In this document: one piece after another, positions 27,468-35,843 of the stretch
Numbering within the stretch: position 1 is the stretch's first letter
Layout: each line of letters begins with the position of its first letter
Source: Ruminococcaceae bacterium UBA3323
Lineage (GTDB): Bacteria > Bacillota > Clostridia > Oscillospirales > Acutalibacteraceae
Assembly: GCA_002361935.1 (NCBI GenBank)
Contig: DESD01000026.1
Location: 1-37,209, forward strand
DNA: 37,209 bases
Reading direction: 5' to 3'
The notes under the pieces: model-generated
What the model was told of the DNA's origin: nothing
Seen by the model: only the letters and a program-made list of their open reading frames with translations
The model's database searches: none
Program-made: the position numbers and the translations under genes

Positions 27468-28343
27468 TTAATTCTGATATTTTCGCAGCCGGGGTACTGC
27501 GAAGGAGCCTTTGGTAAAGCCCAAGGGCTCCATATAATGACGGACTTGCTCGTGATGTGCTGTATAATTACTGTGCAAATCACTGCCTATACTGATTGGA
27601 ATACCCTTTTCATGCAGCATACATAAATATTCAGCATACTGCCTTTTAAAATAATCCGTATAACAGTCTGAAACAAAAAAGTCCGTATTCAGTTCCACGA
27701 TTTTGTTGTTTTCAAGAACGGTTGCTGCAAATTCCTCATGAATGGATTCCGGAATGATAGAAAAATCATCAAACCATGGACCTGCCTGCATACCTTTTTT
27801 TACATATTGCGGCATATAGATCCACCATGGATGTGCAATAATATCAACAAAGCTCTGCTGCGCAATAAAAAGTTGCTGCTGCTGATAGCTTTTTATGGCA
27901 CCCTTTCTGCTTTGATTCAAGCCAAAAGACCAATGCGCCCCTGCCACTACATATTCAACCCGACAACGATTTATTTCTTCTTCTGATAATGAAAGTGCAA
28001 TACCGCTCTTTTTAAAAACAGGCGGAATATAGCCATGAAGCCATTTATCACGGCGATCGGGATCGGACGGATGCTTAAGTGCAAAATCATACTGTGATTT
28101 CGGCAGGGTTGTAAGCTCAACTCCAAGATGAAAACCCTCTGTTTGATTTGCCAAAAACAAATCCCTTGAACGTTCAAGGTGCTTTACCATAAACGGATAA
28201 TTAACATGATCGGTTATACCAAACTGTTTAATGCCGTTGCTTTTTGCACATTTAATTAAATCGGGCACTTTCAAATCAGCATCATATGATGCTTCGGAGT
28301 GAATATGCCAGTCTGAATCATAAAAAATATCCATGCTCTTCAT
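27468..28343 (-). CDS. PHP-family phosphoesterase
   Basis: The 291-residue protein carries PHP motifs: DWHIHSEASYD (motif I, two His), GITDHVNYP (motif II), GVELTT, VAGAHW, IIAHPWW and GSDLHSNY at the C-terminus. These histidines and acids form the trinuclear metal site of histidinol-phosphatase-like enzymes. With no his genes nearby it is more likely a general phosphatase or nuclease-like PHP. AAAGGAT lies close to the ATG; a second in-frame ATG is 3 codons on. It converges with the SRPBCC gene and is divergent from the esterase operon. Confidence 0.85.
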   Translation of the reverse strand: MKSMDIFYDSDWHIHSEASYDADLKVPDLIKCAKSNGIKQFGITDHVNYPFMVKHLERSRDLFLANQTEGFHLGVELTTLPKSQYDFALKHPSDPDRRDKWLHGYIPPVFKKSGIALSLSEEEINRCRVEYVVAGAHWSFGLNQSRKGAIKSYQQQQLFIAQQSFVDIIAHPWWIYMPQYVKKGMQAGPWFDDFSIIPESIHEEFAATVLENNKIVELNTDFFVSDCYTDYFKRQYAEYLCMLHEKGIPISIGSDLHSNYTAHHEQVRHYMEPLGFTKGSFAVPRLRKYQN

Positions 28344-28488
28344 TATCCTTTATAAAATATTGCCTTTATTTTTATTATACCGGTTTTAAAATGCAAATCG
28401 AGTACTTACCAGAGCAAATTCATCAGCATAGTTATTATAAAGAACTATTATTTCAGCTGTTTAAGATTGTCGGTGTTTGTTAATTTTG

Positions 28489-28517
28489 TTGCAAGTATAC
28501 AAAAAATATATTATAAT
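28489..28517 (+). promoter_or_regulatory. Promoter of the carbohydrate operon
   Basis: TTGCAA, 17 bases, TATAAT, about 35 bases before the GTG start of the esterase. The remainder of the gap 28344-28551 holds no supported gene. Confidence 0.65.
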
Positions 28518-28551
28518 AAATATTATTTTATCTATTTTGTGGTGATGAATT

Positions 28552-29886
28552 GTGAATTATATTGAACAGGATACTGCCTGCGGCAGAATCCGCGGCATTG
28601 AAACGGAAAGCTGCATGGAATTCCGCGGAATCCGTTATGCAAAAGCAAAGCGTTTTGAATATCCCATGCAGATAACGGAGTGGGACGGTGTGTATGATGC
28701 AACCGAGTTTCGCGAATGTGCCTATCAGCACCGTGCATTTGACGATGATGCAACCGTTAATGCATTTTATCATAAAGAATTCCGCAAGGGACTTTCTTTT
28801 ACATACGGCGAGGATTGCCTGTATTTAAACATATGGGCTCCGAAAAAGGCAAAAAACTGCCCTGTGCTTATTTATATACACGGCGGAAGCTTTACAGGCG
28901 GAAGTGCAAATGAGGGGCATATAAGCGGTACCAAATATGCTGAAAACGGCATCATTATGGTGGCGTTCAATTATCGTTTGGGGCCTTTTGGCTTTTGCTC
29001 GCATCCCGATCTGACGGATGAAAACGGCATTTGCGGAAATTACGGTCTTTTTGATCAGACCGCTGCCATCCGATGGATAAAGGATAATATAGCAGCATTC
29101 GGCGGAAATCCCGATAAAATCACCCTTATGGGGCAGAGCGCAGGAGCAATGAGCGTTGATATTCATTTATCAAATCCATTGATAAGCAATTGCATTTCAG
29201 GCGCAATTATGCTCAGCGGTTCGGGACTGCAGAGATTTCTTTTAAAGCCGTTAATGCCTGAAAAAACTGTTTCATTCTGGGAAACGGTTATGAAAAATGC
29301 CGGTGTAAGCACGGTGAACGAGCTGAAAACGCTTGAGCCCAGAGCCCTGTATTATGCATGGCTGGATGCCTGCAGGGCATCAAAATGCAGCATGCCGTAC
29401 ACCTTTCCTGTTTATGACGGCGCAATCCTGCAAAAGAAGCATTTTTCAAAGAAAACCATTTCAGATGTTCCGTTTATCCTTGGCTCAACCTGCACGGATA
29501 TGATACCTGTTGTTTTACAGTGCATAAATAAAAAATGGGGCAGATATGCAAAAAAGCATAATAAAAGCAAATGCTACATCTATAATTTTACACGAAATCT
29601 TCCCGGCGATGAAAAAGGCGCATGGCATTCGGCTGATTTGCTTTATGCTTTTTCAACGCTTGATTTTAACTGGCGTCCGTTTGAAAAAACAGACTATGAA
29701 ATTTCAAATCAGCTTTCACAGGCAATATGTGCTTTTGTAAAAAGCGGAAATCCGAACTGCGATGCAATACCCCAATGGCAGCCTGATTACAAAAAGCCTA
29801 TGCATTTCTGCGAAAACACACATAGTGCAAAATGGGATACCCTAAATAATTTACGTAATACTTTTAAAGGTTTTGGAGTAGAATAA
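28552..29886 (+). CDS. Type B carboxylesterase
   Basis: The 444-residue alpha/beta hydrolase of the cholinesterase-like family has GEDCLYLNIWAP and YIHGGSFTGGS (oxyanion hole), GQSAGAMS with nucleophile S196, and WHSADLLYAF with His359. The start is GTG at 28552 after GGTGATGAATT. There is no signal peptide, so it works in the cytoplasm, probably on acylated sugars or plant-derived esters taken up by the symporter of the same operon. It is shorter than most members (about 500), mainly at the C-terminus. The stop overlaps the next start by 1 bp. Confidence 0.9.
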   Translation: MNYIEQDTACGRIRGIETESCMEFRGIRYAKAKRFEYPMQITEWDGVYDATEFRECAYQHRAFDDDATVNAFYHKEFRKGLSFTYGEDCLYLNIWAPKKAKNCPVLIYIHGGSFTGGSANEGHISGTKYAENGIIMVAFNYRLGPFGFCSHPDLTDENGICGNYGLFDQTAAIRWIKDNIAAFGGNPDKITLMGQSAGAMSVDIHLSNPLISNCISGAIMLSGSGLQRFLLKPLMPEKTVSFWETVMKNAGVSTVNELKTLEPRALYYAWLDACRASKCSMPYTFPVYDGAILQKKHFSKKTISDVPFILGSTCTDMIPVVLQCINKKWGRYAKKHNKSKCYIYNFTRNLPGDEKGAWHSADLLYAFSTLDFNWRPFEKTDYEISNQLSQAICAFVKSGNPNCDAIPQWQPDYKKPMHFCENTHSAKWDTLNNLRNTFKGFGVE

Positions 29887-32186
29887 TGAGTAAATTCAAG
29901 CATAGATTTAAAATTGCCGAACAGGCGGATTCCTGCTTGGTATATACCTGCGATGAAAATACCGCACAAATTGATTTTGTGAGCAAAAGCTGTGTTCGCA
30001 TAGCAATATATAAAAACAAAGCTGAAATGCTGCCCACTTTTTCCGTAAACCCAAACAATGAATTTTCAGCTAACGGCCGCAACAGGCTCAGTACAGACGG
30101 GTTTGAATTGTACTCACCCGAAAAAAATATAAGCAGCTCTATCCATACCTTTGCTTTGGCTGATAACATCAAAATTAAGCTCAGCCCTGACAATTTTATT
30201 CTGAAATACTATCAGAATGATTCTCTTTTGTTTTCAGACAGGGCGCCTCTTGCTTATAATTTTGAACACGAGTTCGGCAGCGAAACCTATCATTATATTT
30301 CAAGAACGGAAAATGAAAGAATTTTCGGGCTTGGCGATAAAGGCGGAGAACTGAATAAGGCAGGCAGAGCCTTTCGGATTGAAACAACAGACTGTATGGG
30401 ATATGATGCAAGTGAAAGTGACCCGCTTTATAAGCATATTCCGTTTTACATATGCGAAAACACAGTTGGATGCTACGGCATATTTTATGATACATCCGAT
30501 ACCTCTTACATGGATTTTGGAAAAGAAATCAACAATTATTATCCGCCGTACAAATATTTTAAAACAAATGACAACTGCCTTGTGTACTATGTTTTTTTCG
30601 GTACAAAATTATCCATTCTGCAGCAATTTGCAGGGCTGTGCGGCAAACAGGCATTTCCGCCGAAATGGAGCTTTGATTATTGCGCAAGCACAATGGCTTA
30701 TACAGATGCACCCGAATCTCAAAAAAGGATGTATGAATTTATATCCAAATTAAAGGAATGCAATTTATCGTGCGGTGGTTTCTATCTTTCCTCCGGCTAT
30801 ACCTCTATCGGAAATCAGCGCTATGTGTTTAATTGGAACAAGGAAAAATTTCCCGATGCCGAAAAATTCATTTCGGATTTTTCCGATAAAGGAATTGAAA
30901 TTATACCGAATATCAAGCCTGCTTTTCTTGATAATCATCCGATGTACAAAGAAATTGCCGACAAAGCGCTGTTTGTTAAAAACCCTGACGGCACACCGTT
31001 TGTTACCGAATTTTGGGACGGACTGGGCAGCTATCTTGATTTTACAAACCCAAAGGCCTTTGCATTCTGGAAAGAAAAGGTAAAGGAAACCCTGCTGGAT
31101 TACGGTATTACAGCCACATGGAATGACAATAATGAATTTGATGTCAAGGATTGTGATGCCCTTGCAGCAGGCTTTAACGGCTCTGAGGTACAGGCAAGCC
31201 GTATAAGGCCGATACTTACCTATCTTATGGTTGCTGCCTCTTATCAGGCACAAACAGAAAACAACCCAAAGCTGCGTCCCTTTCTTTCAACAAGAAGCGG
31301 AGGCATTGCCGTTCGCCGTTATGCACAAACCTGGTCAGGCGATAACAGAACTGCGTTTCCCGATTTGCGCTACTGCCACTATATCGGGCTTACAATGTCA
31401 CTTTCCGGCTTGTATTTTTACGGGCACGATCTTGGCGGCTTTCATGGTGAAATGCCGTCACGTGAGCTTTTATTAAGATGGCTTCAGCACGGAATATTTG
31501 AACCGCGCCTGACAATTCACTCGTGGAATTCGGATGGTTCTGCAACAATGCCGTGGAGCTACCCTGATATTCTGGATTCCGTTCACAGCCTGTTTGCACA
31601 GAGAAAGCAGCTTTTGCCCTATATATACAACTGCGCCTACAATGCAGCAGAACGGGAAATCCCTATGAACGCACCGCCGTTTTTGTATTATGATGATGAA
31701 GAGCTTTATGCATATCCCGATACCATGATGCTTGGTAGAGATATCTTAATTGCTTTTGTCTTTGATGAGGGCAGGGAAAAAATCTGCACCTATCTTCCGA
31801 AGGGTGATGATTGGTATATGGGCGATAAGCTGTTGGAAGGCGGACGAATTGCAGAACTTACAATTCCTTCGGATGCCGAAATGCCCTATTTCATCCGCAG
31901 CGGATGCATTCTGCCCACGGATGAAGCGCCCTACGGCTTTAAACCCGATGAAAAGATTGTATTTACGGTTTACCCATTGAAAAACGGAAGCTTTGAAAGC
32001 GAATTCTTCTGTGATAACGGAAACAGCTTTGAATATCTGAAAAACAACTGTACGCATCTGAAATTCAAAGTGCACTGTGATGAAAGCACCGTTTCGGTAG
32101 CGTTTGAAAATACAGGAAATACAATACTTGAACCGGACATCCGCTTGTGTTCCGGCGATACAAGAAAGCTTATAATAAAGCAATGA
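29886..32186 (+). CDS. GH31 family alpha-glycosidase
   Basis: The 766-residue cytoplasmic enzyme has an N-terminal beta-sandwich (to about 230) with RIFGLGDKGGELNKAGRAF, the catalytic barrel with nucleophile D414 in WNDNNEF and acid/base D486 in WSGDNRTAF, and C-terminal sheets. GH31 includes alpha-glucosidases, alpha-xylosidases and related lyases. The WNDNNE variant of the usual WxDMNE, together with HDLGGFHGE, fits alpha-glucosidase-type members. GGAGTAGAATA precedes the ATG. With the esterase and symporter it forms a unit for uptake and breakdown of an alpha-linked, probably acylated oligosaccharide. Confidence 0.92.
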   Translation: MSKFKHRFKIAEQADSCLVYTCDENTAQIDFVSKSCVRIAIYKNKAEMLPTFSVNPNNEFSANGRNRLSTDGFELYSPEKNISSSIHTFALADNIKIKLSPDNFILKYYQNDSLLFSDRAPLAYNFEHEFGSETYHYISRTENERIFGLGDKGGELNKAGRAFRIETTDCMGYDASESDPLYKHIPFYICENTVGCYGIFYDTSDTSYMDFGKEINNYYPPYKYFKTNDNCLVYYVFFGTKLSILQQFAGLCGKQAFPPKWSFDYCASTMAYTDAPESQKRMYEFISKLKECNLSCGGFYLSSGYTSIGNQRYVFNWNKEKFPDAEKFISDFSDKGIEIIPNIKPAFLDNHPMYKEIADKALFVKNPDGTPFVTEFWDGLGSYLDFTNPKAFAFWKEKVKETLLDYGITATWNDNNEFDVKDCDALAAGFNGSEVQASRIRPILTYLMVAASYQAQTENNPKLRPFLSTRSGGIAVRRYAQTWSGDNRTAFPDLRYCHYIGLTMSLSGLYFYGHDLGGFHGEMPSRELLLRWLQHGIFEPRLTIHSWNSDGSATMPWSYPDILDSVHSLFAQRKQLLPYIYNCAYNAAEREIPMNAPPFLYYDDEELYAYPDTMMLGRDILIAFVFDEGREKICTYLPKGDDWYMGDKLLEGGRIAELTIPSDAEMPYFIRSGCILPTDEAPYGFKPDEKIVFTVYPLKNGSFESEFFCDNGNSFEYLKNNCTHLKFKVHCDESTVSVAFENTGNTILEPDIRLCSGDTRKLIIKQ

Positions 32187-32204
32187 CAGTTAAGGAGTAA
32201 AATT

Positions 32205-33617
32205 ATGGAAGAAAAGCAAAAGACTTACGGTATAAAAGCAATTGATAAAATAGGATATGCTTTCGGAGATATGGGCGGTTTATTAACCTTTTCCCTTGTA
32301 TCCTCCTTTTTAACAATGTTTTATACCGATATACTGCATTTTACCAGCACAAGCATTATGATGCTTATGCTTGTTGCCCGTATATGGGATGCAGTGAACG
32401 ACCCGATATGGGGTGCATTTATTGATTCAAGAAAGCCCACTCGCTTCGGAAGGTTCAGACCTTATATTTTAGGTGCTTCCGTTCCGCTTGCATTAGGTGC
32501 CTTTCTGATGTTTCTGAAAATACCGGGACTGACGAATACCCAGTATCTGATATTTGCATACATAACCTATATCTTTTACGGCATGATGTATACAGGCGTA
32601 AATATTCCCTACGGCTCTCTTGCCTCTGTAATTACAAGCGATGAAATAGAGCGCTCTTCTCTGTCCATGTGGCGTTCCGTCGGAGCCGGTCTCGGCGGGC
32701 TGCCTGCACAGATTCTGCTTCCGCTTGTTGTTTACTCAACCGTAACAAATGCCGACGGCACAACAGCAAAAATTTTGGATTCCAATAAGCTTTCCGTTGC
32801 CGTTGCATGCCTTTCCGTTTTGACTGTAATTGTTTTCTTCAGCCATTTTAAAATGACGAAGGAGCGGATTACCGTGCTTCCCAATCAGCAGCAAAGCAAA
32901 TACAGCTTTCTGCGTGCATTGCGCATGCTGCTCAAAAACAAACCGTTTATTGTGCTTTGTATTGTTTCCATGTTTCTGATTTGCTTCCAGATGTATACAC
33001 AAACAATTTACAATTATTTGTTCAAAAACTTTTATGAAAAACCCGAGCTTTACGGGATTGTAACCATATGCACCTATCTTCCCATGGCTTTGTTTCTTCC
33101 TGTTATGGGCAAGCTTGTGCGCCGATTCGGCAAAAAGGAAATCTGCGCTGTAGGAATGGGCTTTGCAGCATTGGTCAATGTCCTGATGTATCTTATCGGA
33201 TTTACCGGATTATCGGCTAATCCGTATCTCTTCCTTGTTATGGTGTTCTTTTCCGGTGCAGGTCAAACCTTCCTTGTAATGGAAATCTGGGCACTTGTAA
33301 TGGATGTAATTGATTATCACGAGCTGTTGTCAAACAGACGTGAGGAGGGCACCTCCTATTCCATATATTCTTTTGTAAGAAAGCTCGGACAAACAGCCGC
33401 AGGCGCAGGCGTTCCCGCCATACTCGGCATTATCGGCTACAACGGCGAGCTTGCTTCCCAGTCTGCGCAGGTGCTTGATAAGCTTTATACCGCTGCAACA
33501 TTGGTTCCTGCAATCATTCTGATTTGTATGTTTGTTCTGCTTGCTTTCTGCTATAAGCTTTCAAAAAAAGAGCTTGAAAAATTACATGATCAGCTTCAGG
33601 CAGCACGAGAAAAGTAA
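32205..33617 (+). CDS. GPH-family glycoside:cation symporter
   Basis: The 470-residue protein has 12 predicted membrane segments and the MelB/XylP-type signatures: GYAFGDMGGLLTFSLVSSFL at the N-terminus, WDAVNDPIWGAFIDSRKPTR after helix 2, RFRPYI, and EEGTSYSIYSFVRKLGQTAA in the second half. It imports a di- or oligoside with sodium or protons. AAGGAGTAAAATT precedes the ATG, 18 bp after the GH31 gene. The charged C-terminal tail (KKELEKLHDQLQAAREK) is usual. The sugar is not determined. Confidence 0.92.
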   Translation: MEEKQKTYGIKAIDKIGYAFGDMGGLLTFSLVSSFLTMFYTDILHFTSTSIMMLMLVARIWDAVNDPIWGAFIDSRKPTRFGRFRPYILGASVPLALGAFLMFLKIPGLTNTQYLIFAYITYIFYGMMYTGVNIPYGSLASVITSDEIERSSLSMWRSVGAGLGGLPAQILLPLVVYSTVTNADGTTAKILDSNKLSVAVACLSVLTVIVFFSHFKMTKERITVLPNQQQSKYSFLRALRMLLKNKPFIVLCIVSMFLICFQMYTQTIYNYLFKNFYEKPELYGIVTICTYLPMALFLPVMGKLVRRFGKKEICAVGMGFAALVNVLMYLIGFTGLSANPYLFLVMVFFSGAGQTFLVMEIWALVMDVIDYHELLSNRREEGTSYSIYSFVRKLGQTAAGAGVPAILGIIGYNGELASQSAQVLDKLYTAATLVPAIILICMFVLLAFCYKLSKKELEKLHDQLQAAREK

Positions 33618-33642
33618 ATATCATTTCTGTTTTATAAGAAAA

Positions 33643-33664
33643 ATCGTGTAAAAAGTTACACGAT
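33643..33664 (+). terminator. Hairpin after the symporter gene
   Basis: ATCGTGTAA-AAAG-TTACACGAT, perfect 9-bp stem. No T-run, so termination may be partial; it could also be the first stem of the leader that begins 20 bases on. Confidence 0.5.
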
Positions 33665-33683
33665 GTCGATTGTATTATTCTCA

Positions 33684-33770
33684 GAATTCACATCACGCCT
33701 TATTCGGCTACACAAGGAAGCTCGTGATTTTTAATGACTATCTGTAGCCGGAAAGGCTACGTGAATAAAA
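33684..33770 (+). promoter_or_regulatory. Structured 5' leader element, copy B
   Basis: Same order as at 14444-14531: GAATTC, hairpin 1 (ATCACG-CCTT...AAGG-AAGCT-CGTGAT, 33692-33728) with CGGCTAC (33705-33711) in its loop, a T-rich link, hairpin 2 GTAGCC-GGAAA-GGCTAC (33744-33760) and 10-11 bases to the ATG. The stem sequences differ from copy A but pairing is kept. Loop 1 can pair with GTAGCCG of hairpin 2. Confidence 0.6.
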
Positions 33771-34544
33771 ATGAAAAAGGAAAATACAGGATGCATCAGC
33801 TTAGCAGCAAAGCATAAAATAAACCCATTATATCAAAAAAAATTATTTGGTATGCTTTTGCTGATCATCGGCGTTTTCGGCATTCTGGTAATTCTGCACA
33901 GGCTTGCACATTATGTTTATGAATATGATGCACAGTTCAGCCCCATTGATTACGGAAGATTTAATATTATTTCCTATTTTACGGTTCAATCCAATATCTT
34001 TGTATGCGGCTATCTGTTAACCATGTCTGCAGCGGTTTTCGGCAATAAACATGCACAAAAAATTGCATTTAATCCAATGCTCGGAACTATGGTTACTACA
34101 TATATCGTTCTTACGGGGCTTGTTTATTGCTGCGGCATACCGTTGGGTTTTACACCTCCGTTCAAATGGGATAATCCCACTCATGCAATGTCTAGTTTTA
34201 TTCAGGTGTTTCATCATATGATTATACCACCGTTTATGCTGATATTATGGCTTTTCCCTGCTTCAAATAAAAAAGTAAGCTATAAAAGCGTCTGGCTTAT
34301 CGGCATATATCCTTTGGTCTATTCCGTTTTTTCAATCGTCAGAGGAGCCGTATCAGACCCAACCTTTTATCCGTATCCGTTTTATCAGCCAACCTTTTTC
34401 TGGGAAATGCTGCTTGGTGACAGGCCGTTAAATCCTCCTCTTGCATATCTGCTGATGCTTCCTGCACTGATTGCAGGCATAATGCTTTTTGTAATGGTTG
34501 GCATGATCATTGCATTTATACACAACAAACGCAGAGCTGCATAA
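33771..34544 (+). CDS. Pr6Pr-like integral membrane protein
   Basis: The 257-residue protein has six or seven membrane segments, with DYGRFNIISYFTVQSNIFVC in the middle of the N-terminal half, WDNPTHAMSSFIQVFHHMII and YPYPFYQPTFFWEML later. These FTxQSN and conserved His positions are those of the Pr6Pr family, whose reaction is unknown; related families reduce or bind lipophilic substrates. There is no good ribosome site; the start codon follows hairpin 2 of the leader, so its translation probably depends on that RNA structure. Confidence 0.8.
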   Translation: MKKENTGCISLAAKHKINPLYQKKLFGMLLLIIGVFGILVILHRLAHYVYEYDAQFSPIDYGRFNIISYFTVQSNIFVCGYLLTMSAAVFGNKHAQKIAFNPMLGTMVTTYIVLTGLVYCCGIPLGFTPPFKWDNPTHAMSSFIQVFHHMIIPPFMLILWLFPASNKKVSYKSVWLIGIYPLVYSVFSIVRGAVSDPTFYPYPFYQPTFFWEMLLGDRPLNPPLAYLLMLPALIAGIMLFVMVGMIIAFIHNKRRAA

Positions 34545-34579
34545 AGCTGTTTTTTATTGCATATAATAAATGGCATTAT

Positions 34580-34608
34580 TTGACAAAATTATATATTTCG
34601 TCTATACT
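34580..34608 (+). promoter_or_regulatory. Promoter of the GDPD gene
   Basis: TTGACA, 17 bases, TATACT, 21 bases before the TTG start. Confidence 0.7.
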
Positions 34609-34629
34609 GTTTTTTGAGGAGTGATTATT

Positions 34630-35655
34630 TTGGAAACAATTATCAAAGAAAAGCCAAAAAAGAAAACTTGGAAAAAGGTGCTCGCAATCATCGGCATAAT
34701 CCTTTTAGTGCTTATTGCTGCAAAGGTTATCGCATTCAACTGGCATTCCAATCCGAAAAATATTAAAACATTTGAATCAGACAACAGCTACATAATGGAA
34801 ACGGGGCAGACGCAGATCAGTGCGCACAGAAGCGGCGGCGGAATTATGCCCGAGGAAACCCTTATGGCATTCCGGAACTGTGCCGAAAACCCGGATTTCC
34901 AAATCGATGTTTTTGAGTTTGACCTTCATATCACAAAGGACGATGTGCTTGTTCTTCTCCACGATGATACACTTGACAGAACATCAAACAGCGCCGAAAT
35001 CTTCGGCAAAGAGGAAGCAAGACCCGAGGATTACACATACGAAGAGTTACGCACACTGAATATGGGCGCAAAATTCACGGATGAAGACGGCAATATGCCC
35101 TATTCTGACATTGAAAAGGACAATGTTCCCAACGATATCAGGATTTTAAGAATAGAAGATGTGCTTGATTATTTAACCTCTGTGGGTGATTATGATTACA
35201 TCATTGAAATTAAAAACAGCGGCGAACTGGGAATGAAGGGCGTTGATATTCTTTACAATATTCTTGTTGAGAAGAATCTGCTTGACAGCGTAATTTTCGG
35301 TTCCTTCCACGAGGAGGTTTCCCATTATGTTGACGAGCATTATCCCGATTTACTCCGCAGTGCAACAATAAAAGAGGTGCTTACCTTCTGGCTTGCGGCA
35401 CTCAGAAACGACAAGGATTTTGACCCGAGCTATTCTGTTTTACAGATTCCGTACAGCATGCCTTTCAAGCTTGCAGCAAATCTCGGAACAGCGCAGGTTA
35501 TCAACTATGCCCATGAAAAAGGAATTGCTGTTCAGTACTGGACGATAAACAGCGAAAAGGATATGGAATATCTGCTTTCTGTTGGTGCAGACTGCATTAT
35601 GACGGACTATCCCGATAAGCTTTACACAGTTGATCAGAAAAACAAGAATAATTAA
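34630..35655 (+). CDS. Membrane-anchored glycerophosphodiester phosphodiesterase
   Basis: The 341-residue protein has an N-terminal membrane anchor (VLAIIGIILLVLIAAKVIAF at about 15-36) and an extracytoplasmic GDPD barrel: SAHRSGGGIMPEETLMAFRN with catalytic His/Arg, FEFDLHITKDDVLVLLHDDT with metal-binding residues, YDYIIEIKNSG, and AVQYWTINSEKDMEYLLSVG, then GADCIMTDYPDKL. It hydrolyses glycerophosphodiesters such as deacylated phospholipid head groups or teichoic-acid units. I choose TTG at 34630, 9 bases after GAGGAG; GTG at 34621 would lie within that site. It is a single-gene unit with its own promoter and terminator. Confidence 0.9.
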   Translation: METIIKEKPKKKTWKKVLAIIGIILLVLIAAKVIAFNWHSNPKNIKTFESDNSYIMETGQTQISAHRSGGGIMPEETLMAFRNCAENPDFQIDVFEFDLHITKDDVLVLLHDDTLDRTSNSAEIFGKEEARPEDYTYEELRTLNMGAKFTDEDGNMPYSDIEKDNVPNDIRILRIEDVLDYLTSVGDYDYIIEIKNSGELGMKGVDILYNILVEKNLLDSVIFGSFHEEVSHYVDEHYPDLLRSATIKEVLTFWLAALRNDKDFDPSYSVLQIPYSMPFKLAANLGTAQVINYAHEKGIAVQYWTINSEKDMEYLLSVGADCIMTDYPDKLYTVDQKNKNN

Positions 35656-35670
35656 TATATAAATCTCAGA

Positions 35671-35700
35671 AATGCTCCTTTTGTCAAAGGAGCATTTTTT
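35671..35700 (+). terminator. Terminator of the GDPD gene
   Basis: AATGCTCCTTT-TGTC-AAAGGAGCATT followed by T's. Confidence 0.9.
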
Positions 35701-35750
35701 GTTTTCGGCAGGCAGTACAATCAAAGGCCGAACCCCTCTGAATAAAAAAA

Positions 35751-35832
35751 CCTCCCTTGTAAAAGGGAGGTGTCAACTCCGAACAGGAGTTGACGGAGGG
35801 ATTCATATGGCAGGAGCAAGTCCCTGCCATAT
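35751..35832 (-). repeat. Array of three hairpins, terminator of the surface-protein gene
   Basis: Stems 35751-35770 (CCTCCCTT/AAGGGAGG), 35772-35794 (GTCAACTCC/GGAGTTGAC) and 35805-35832 (ATATGGCAGG/CCTGCCATAT). On the minus strand the last reached, CCTCCC..GGGAGG, is followed by T7, so it acts as terminator. The layout resembles intergenic palindromic repeats common in gut clostridia. Confidence 0.65.
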
Positions 35833-35843
35833 AATTCTATTGA

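Noticed and set aside
28391..28483. Short plus-strand frame upstream of the esterase
   Set aside because: About 30 codons with no ribosome site and no recognisable domain; it lies in the promoter region of two divergent genes.
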